DNA from: Platycnemis pennipes
Taxonomy: Eukaryota; Arthropoda; Insecta; Odonata; Platycnemididae
DNA length: 64,000 nt
Assembly (NCBI GenBank): GCA_933228895.1
Contig: OW121848.1
Location: forward strand, 98,289,470 to 98,353,469
Direction: 5' to 3'
Part shown: one piece after another, positions 57,729-64,000 of the stretch
How the letters are laid out: each line of letters opens with the position of its first letter
Numbering within the stretch: position 1 is the first letter of the stretch
Notes under the pieces: model-generated
Told to the model about the DNA's origin: nothing
The model's input: the letters and a program-made list of their open reading frames with translations, nothing else
Database searches by the model: none
Position numbers and translations under genes: made by a program

Positions 57729-60700
57729 CGACGCAAATTAATAACGAACGCTGTCTCGAGCGTGTGTCACATGATTAACGATACGCACCATACTGATTAT
57801 GCCATTCTCCATGGATTAATGGACCCCGAGAACCACGTCGTGAGCATGTGACAGGGACAAAAGAGAAAAACATCATAATTTTTCACTAACAGGGTGAGGA
57901 GAGAGAAAATCTAGCGAACCATATCCAAATTCTTTGCCTTGTTCCAAAGTGATAAAGAAACGGCATATTAAGGGTCACCCTAGATTATTATGAGAACGCA
58001 TGGATCATTATCAAAGGTAAAATGTTAGGTAGCAGTGAATGAATGCTTAGTCAACGTAGTGGGCATGACGGATTCAGGCGAGCGCCTAACTTGTCCTGAG
58101 GGAAAAATTGGAGTAGCTATAAGCGCAGCTCGAGTGGTGGCGACTGGAAACTGAAATCACCAACGCCGTTAGGGCGGGTTGAGGTGAGAAATTTAGGAAC
58201 TGGAGGACAGCTGGAGAGAAACTTGGCTATGGCATCATGTCGATGATTTAAAAACTGACCACAAGGTAAGTGCGATAGCCTTTGGCATTAGTTTTAGGCG
58301 AGATTTACCGTCATTCATGGAATTAAAATTCTGAGAAGGGGGCAGGTTTCGTCCCCTGGTCGCCCTGCAGTCTCCACCGAGCTCTGGCAACCTAAAATGA
58401 CCTTTTTATTTGGATTGCCGAAATATTTTACGATGAAAATGCAAGCGGAGGTCGACGTTCCACTCTAAAATCTTTATCACGTTAGCAAGCTGTGACTTCG
58501 GGATTAGCTATCCAATCGACTTTCTGACTATTTTTCACCACAGTTCCCATGACACATTGTGTTGTCGCTTCCGTTTTTAATATAAAACTTAAACTACATA
58601 TTATTACATTAATAAAAAATGCTTTTCGATTCCACATTTTTCATTACGCGAGCTCGCGGGCATTTCTATGTATCTTTCTTCCGAAGCGCTGATTTTTCCT
58701 CCGGTTTCCTATTAGCAAACATATACACAGTAGAAAAGAAACGGGCAACACAGTATCTTTGTGCCACAATTTTACATACAACCCAAGTGCAAGATTATAA
58801 GTAAAAAAAAGACGGGCGGAAATAATTGAACTTCATCAATTAAAATACTATTGCATACATTTCAAATGAAATAAATTGCAGGAAAAGTGAGAAAATAGAA
58901 TAACGTAATATTTATTGTTAGGAAGCAAGGCTTGACTAACGAGAGAGAAAGGTATTGCAAGTTATTTAAAACCATAATGTCAATTAAATATTGAATATTG
59001 TCAAAGTCAAACGATGGCGTAACTCGACCTGGACAGACGCCTAAATTTGCTCTTGATGCGTAACACATGAAGTCATCTTGGCCTCTAGGGCGACATCAAC
59101 ACGCTCCTTCGTATATTTTCGATCTGTAAGAAACTGGCCAGTGTTCTAAAAACATTGCTGGCCATTTATAATTACAAGAATACGCATTACGGAGCAGCGG
59201 AAACATGAAAACAGAACACAATTGCTTATTTTAAAATAATATAATCTTTCTTTATAGGTGTCGTCTATATGCCAAGCATTATCTAGTAGAGAAAAATGGA
59301 AGTTGAATTATAGTAAGGCAATATTTCAAACATAGTGTTTCTCTCTGGAAATTAAAGTTAGTCTTCCTGTGGTGGAAATTAAAACTGACTTCAATTGGTC
59401 TTCTTAAAGAACTCCATCCTCAGTGATCAAACGGCTACGTCCAAAACCTGCAATCCATCTTTCTCTAAATGCTCGATTAATCCTGCAGGGAGTTATCGAC
59501 CCCGACTCTAATTCTAATTAAATTTAAATTTAAAGACTGGATTCATCTGCTCTATTGTATTAAATATCTTCGTCCCCTTTGGTCCACTCTAAGTATCAAT
59601 TCGTATGAGGACAGGGAATGAAGATAAGCTTCGTTAGGAAGGAACTTGAAAACTAGTACGTGATATGGAGAAATTTATATCCTTCAGTTGTCACCTTTAA
59701 CATATTCTTCAGATAGTATTCATCTAACCTCGAGGCTTGGATGCTAGGTGAATCTTCCCGGAGAATTACCGTAGCATCAGCCTTCCCGAAAGCATTCCTC
59801 CGAGGCGTTTCCTGGAATGTTCAACAGACTTCACAGAGGAAATTACTACTACGCTATGACGCTGTTAAATCCGCGCGACTGCAGTGTGTGAGCCGAACTT
59901 CGCGTCTCCTTCAGATCATGGGGTAGGAGTAACCGGCCATTCCCGTATTCCTCCGGGGAATGGGAGACTGTTCTGGCGAAGGTCTCATTTCCTTGATGAT
60001 CCTCCACGCGGGAAGGACGCTCGCGTTTCTTTACGACAGAGCGAGCGGGTCTTGGGAAGGGGAGGAGAGAATTAAAAACAACGTCCTCTCATCCCCCCCC
60101 CTTGAGAGAAGCGCCTCGATTTCGAGCGAAAACGAGCGCCGATCTGCCACGCCCCGTCTCCATCAGCGCCGGCCTTCCAGGCCCTCAGCCATCACGTCAA
60201 GTGGGGCGGAATGGAGTCAAGGACCAAGGGGTCTCCCTCGCCCCTTCCAGATCGCGCGTGGGATCTCGGAGGATTACGTCCTCTCGGCAAAGGGACGAGC
60301 AGGAGGCAGGCAGGCATTTTTAATCGGTTACGTTCGAGGGACCGAGAATCAAAACGGAGAAAAAATACCCGAAACAGACAAAACGAAAAGTAACTGGATG
60401 TCATCAGAAACGACTCATCAGTACGTTTGAATTACGTAAGGACCACAAAATATTCTCTTCTTTTATTTCATCCTTCACAATAGTAGATATACCTATCAGT
60501 ATTTAGAAAAAGACCGAAGTTCGCCCTCTGATTGATATTCCGCCATATGGGGCTCGTTAACCATTCGCGGTATGATATTACTTTCAAGATTACAAAAGAA
60601 ATAGAAAGCATTGGAATTTTTTTATTTATTTTACGATAGCCTATTGATCGGCGTGTTATCAAATGGGTAACCGGTAACTAAAATAATCACGCACAGGGTA

Positions 60701-62169
60701 AAACTTTCCGATTTTTCCCGGAACTGTACTACCAGGGTTTTGTCCGTGCATTCCTTCCAATGTGGATCGATTCGGACCCCGTTTGACAGAAAATGAAATT
60801 TGAGAATGCATAGGGAAGAGAGGGAGAGAAGATGGGCAATCCTCGAAAGCTCCAACCTTCCCCCGTCAGAGTTTTATGGAAGCCTCTCAACGATCGCCTC
60901 ATTCCCCCTTACGGAGAGGACGGGTTATGCAAATGCTCCCCTGCGTCGCGATGGGTGCGGCGGTAGTCATCCTCAAGGTGCCGATAAATTCACCATTCGG
61001 GTCACACGGGAAGATTCAAGCGAGATCGGTTCTGAAGGGCGGATTGCGCAATATGCGAATTCGACAATCGAATCGCCGTGTGGAATTCACGTCAAAAACG
61101 TCGATGCATCGATCCTTATTCGACCTATTCTGTATATCAACATTCGATCTTTATAGTTTGATATCGTACACTAAATACCTAGGCAAAAAGTATTGCGCAT
61201 CGCATGACACCTCACATGATCGAATATTACTAAAACTTGTAGTTTTAGTTATACACATTCGATCGAATTAGTAGGACTTGATAGTGAACATAAACAGGAT
61301 ATCGCATGGTGGCATAATACAACAATCGCCTCTAGGAGTCGATTATTCGCGTCGTTTCCAAGCCCTGCCACTAAAATAATAAGGGGGTTGTACTTGAACT
61401 GGAAGGTGATGGCGATGGAGAGTGGAGGGCAAAGTGATGAAATGAGCCCGAGGGCTTTGTTACCGGGGAATCGACATTGTTGTGCCCTTTGTGTTGCGTC
61501 CAATATTTAAAAAAATTGACGTGACGTCTTTGAGAAATGCCGTCTGAGCAACTAAGACTGCATCCAAAAATTTATCGAAAAAGAGACTATAACGATATGG
61601 AGTTTCAATGAGACTCCACATCGATAGATTCCAAGACCCTTCCAGACTAGTGAGCTAGTTAAAAGAGGAATATTCCAATAAAATTAAATACATACGCAAT
61701 TGAAATCTTTTAATTGTTTGCTAGGAGAAAAGCCACACAAGGCATATTTTGGATAATGAGGTAATGAGAAAATAATGAGGAAAATAATATAAACCTTATG
61801 CATAGGTCAGTCGAGGACGCTGTAGGTATGGTGCAAGAAGTACATTTCTCTCTATTTCTTCTTACAACTAGATGTTGCCTAATATTATTACAAACACCGA
61901 GGTTGAGTTTCCATAGCGCGGAATCGGGAAGGGAGGTCGATCTGAATGTGAAGATGCATCAAGCGAGTTATCCGGGATGGAAATCCTCAGTAAAGAGGAG
62001 TAAATAGAATTATGACTTCATCAAACAAAACGCGAGCTCTCCATTGGATAATCATGCCTTCCAAAATGCACTGAACTAAATGTACTTACGCCCAGAAAAG
62101 GATTTTCTGTGCTTATTACAGACTATTAAGTACGCACATGAACCGTAGTAGAATTAGATGTTTTGGTGT

Positions 62170-62335
62170 TCCAACTGCTAAGGTTAATGTAGAACCGTCT
62201 AAATGAACTTATTCCCAATCCTAATCTAAGACAACCACGATATCTATTCTCGAGGCGGGATTAGAACCATCGACCTTTGGATTGCCCAGCCGGCCAATCA
62301 TCGACCTGACACCGCGACCGGCACATGAATTGTCT
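62170..62335 (-). repeat. tRNA-derived SINE (family 1)
   Basis: The minus strand reads GCCGGTCGCGGTGTCAGGTC, then GGGCAATCCAAAGGTCGATG, GGTTCTAATCCCGCC (B box) and a body containing GGTTGTCTTAGATTAGGATT. This is the clearest copy of the family in the window. Confidence 0.7.
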
Positions 62336-63602
62336 GGATTATAATTCTCATGAATCATTTAGTACTTCCTTCAAATAAAATATGTACAACGAGGCGATAA
62401 ATTAATTTACCCTGAATATTATATTTATAATATTTTTTCCAATTCTACTTATTATCTGGGAAAGTACGAGCATGTGAAAAATTTTTAATTGAAAAACGAC
62501 ATCTACTCATTTTCGTAAAACGCTTTTTGAACAAATTTTTATGTGAAGAGGCGGACTGGGCAAAGGCCAAGGAGAGGCATAGGGTGGGACAGCATCAAAT
62601 CGATGGAGGGTCATAATACTGAGAAAACGTTTTCAAATTCCATACGAGCCCAATTGAAATTTTACCTCTTCCCTACCTAGAACTAGATGTAGGTACTTTT
62701 CATGAAAATAACTATGAACGATTCCTGTAAAATTATGAAAATGATTCCAGGCGATCAGTCTCATTACTGGAATTATAAATGCTCCCCTGCTGTTTGAATC
62801 GACTGACGAGTAATGCTTCCGCCGAAATATTTCCATTTTCTAAGTGACTGAGCATTATTATTCCCTCAGTGGCAGTGACATCATATCCCGGCATTTTTAT
62901 CCTAGGTCAGGGCATTACGAAACGAACTAAGACTCGACCGGATCGAGTCAAGGCTGATGATCTGTTTTAATTAAAAATCGTCCACTTTTGCGCCGACCAA
63001 GCGACAAGGATGAACTTGAAGGTAAACTCGAGTTCAGATATGCTCTCCAGATAAAAGATGAAGGTTTTTTCAATTAATGCGATGCAACTCGCACAGCGGA
63101 CATATATTAAAGCAGATTGTGGGTAAGGCATATCGTTTTGGTAATTGACTTGAAAGATTACATTTCCATTTTTTACGAGTGCAAGTTAGAGCGGAAACTG
63201 GATTATCTTCTATATAATTTGATGTACGAGTATCTATCAGTGCTAAAGCAGCTCCGTGCTGTCATACCTTAAAAAATCCATCTGACGATATTCAAGATGA
63301 ACTATGGTAGTCATAGATTTACTTTCCCATTAAAGGTTATACTTAAGTCAATGTGAGAAAAAGGTGGTTTCAGTTGATAACTTTAGTCGCTGTTTTTTTC
63401 CATCAAATTACTTGGCTCATTTTGCACCTTGATACAAATCACTTCAGGACTAGACCTCTCAAAAACTCCAGGTGCTGACGCTTGTTCAGGATACCTGTAT
63501 CGCCATCCCGGGCGTTTGCCCTCTATGGTCGTGGTTAGGAAGATCGAAAGGAAAAAATTTGGTGGGGGAGAAAGGTTATTTAGTTAAGGTAGGTAGCTCA
63601 AT

Positions 63603-63740
63603 GGGTTTTTTTTGTTGAGGGAATAATTTATGGGGACACTCCAGGGTGAGACGGGTTGTTTCGTTAGGGTAGTATTGTTTTGGGTGATCCGGGGGGTATG
63701 ATGGGTTGTTTTGTTTGGGAGTAACTTTTTGTGAATGAGG
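63603..63740 (+). repeat. G/T-rich tandem repeat, about 50-bp unit, 2.7 copies
   Basis: Units start at 63603, 63653 and 63703 with GGGTT(T/G)TTT(T/C)GTT, spaced exactly 50 bases apart, and are diverged. A proline-rich open frame on the minus strand across it follows the repeat and is not convincing. Confidence 0.5.
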
Positions 63741-64000
63741 AAAAAAGTGCAAATATCTTCCGTACTTAAGGTACAGAGAAGGACATAAAGATCTCATGAG
63801 ACTCGTTTTGCAAGGTGTGTCTCGGCCTACCAAACTCGAAGGTCAGTTAAGAGAGTTGAGTACGGAGCTCATTTCGAGGTTGCCTCGAAGCTTGATGGTG
63901 CTGAGTGGGAAGGAAGTCAATTTCTTTCTTTGCGTCATGGGTGGTTTCCCTATAAGTTGGAAAATTGTGCTGTTTGGAATTGCGGTATTTGACGAAAGAC

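Larger units (their letters stand above)
57110..64000. other. Intergenic DNA with a GC-rich island
   Basis: 59890-60330 is CpG-rich with overlapping frames in several phases (up to 156 codons) but no domain, signal peptide or clear splice sites. Besides the poly-G tract, the SINE at 62.2 kb and the tandem repeat at 63.6 kb, nothing is recognised. A lone good donor (AAG/GTAAGTGC) at 58265 has no coding exon before it. Confidence 0.45.

Noticed and set aside
57642..57851. Glycine-rich frame
   Set aside because: Produced by the poly-G tract.
59884..60430. Five overlapping frames up to 156 codons
   Set aside because: Base-composition effect of a CpG-rich patch. No conserved motif, no signal peptide, no convincing exon borders.
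1..64000. CRISPR arrays, rRNA genes, bacterial operons, replication origins
   Set aside because: Looked for and not found. The window is eukaryotic.

Overview
This is a window of a eukaryotic nuclear genome, most likely an arthropod and probably an insect. The evidence is: a spliced gene with GT-AG introns and a TATA/Inr promoter; AT-rich intergenic DNA; tRNA-derived SINEs; and decayed LINE, Penelope-like, mariner-like and hAT-like elements of arthropod type. There are no bacterial operons, CRISPR arrays, rRNAs or convincing functional tRNA genes. I cannot name the species.

Most of the window is a graveyard of old transposable elements. From 2.6 to 4.6 kb, a Penelope-like element (minus strand, GIY-YIG endonuclease end) is split by a CR1/Jockey-like LINE flanked by a 5-bp target duplication. 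From 11.2 to 13.4 kb, an RTE-like LINE (plus) is split by another CR1/Jockey-like LINE (minus) flanked by a 7-bp duplication. Further RTE-like pieces lie at 23.3-23.7 kb (-), 36.0-36.9 kb (+), 46.3 kb (+, with an ATG-repeat tail) and 56.2-57.1 kb (-). A CR1/Jockey-like 3' end lies at 18.5-19.2 kb (+) and a mariner-like relic at 41.1-42.0 kb (-). tRNA-derived SINE pieces are scattered through the window, and a fold-back element lies at 14.8 kb. Short hairpins and segmental direct repeats at 34.6-35.5, 37.6/40.9, 40.2 and 42.4-43.2 kb look like template-switching or duplication scars.

The one well-supported gene is at 52.2-56.0 kb on the plus strand. It has a TATA box, a correctly spaced initiator, a 200-codon first exon, a phase-1 intron of about 2.1 kb carrying a hAT-like insertion, and a short second exon holding the stop. 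A 3'-UTR exon ending at AATAAA is probable. The 209-residue product has a signal peptide, no cysteine after it, two Glu/Gln/Tyr-rich repeats, basic cleavage-type sites and an acidic, Tyr-containing C-terminal octapeptide directly after Lys-Arg. It looks like an uncharacterised secreted or prohormone-type precursor, and it is the best candidate here for something undescribed.

Weaker exon candidates with good splice sites are at 15.6 kb (-), 30.3 kb (+, downstream of a CCAAT/E-box island), 39.4 kb (+, terminal exon with poly(A) signals) and 50.7 kb (+, weakly acid-phosphatase-like). Everything else is intergenic DNA in which I see no gene.
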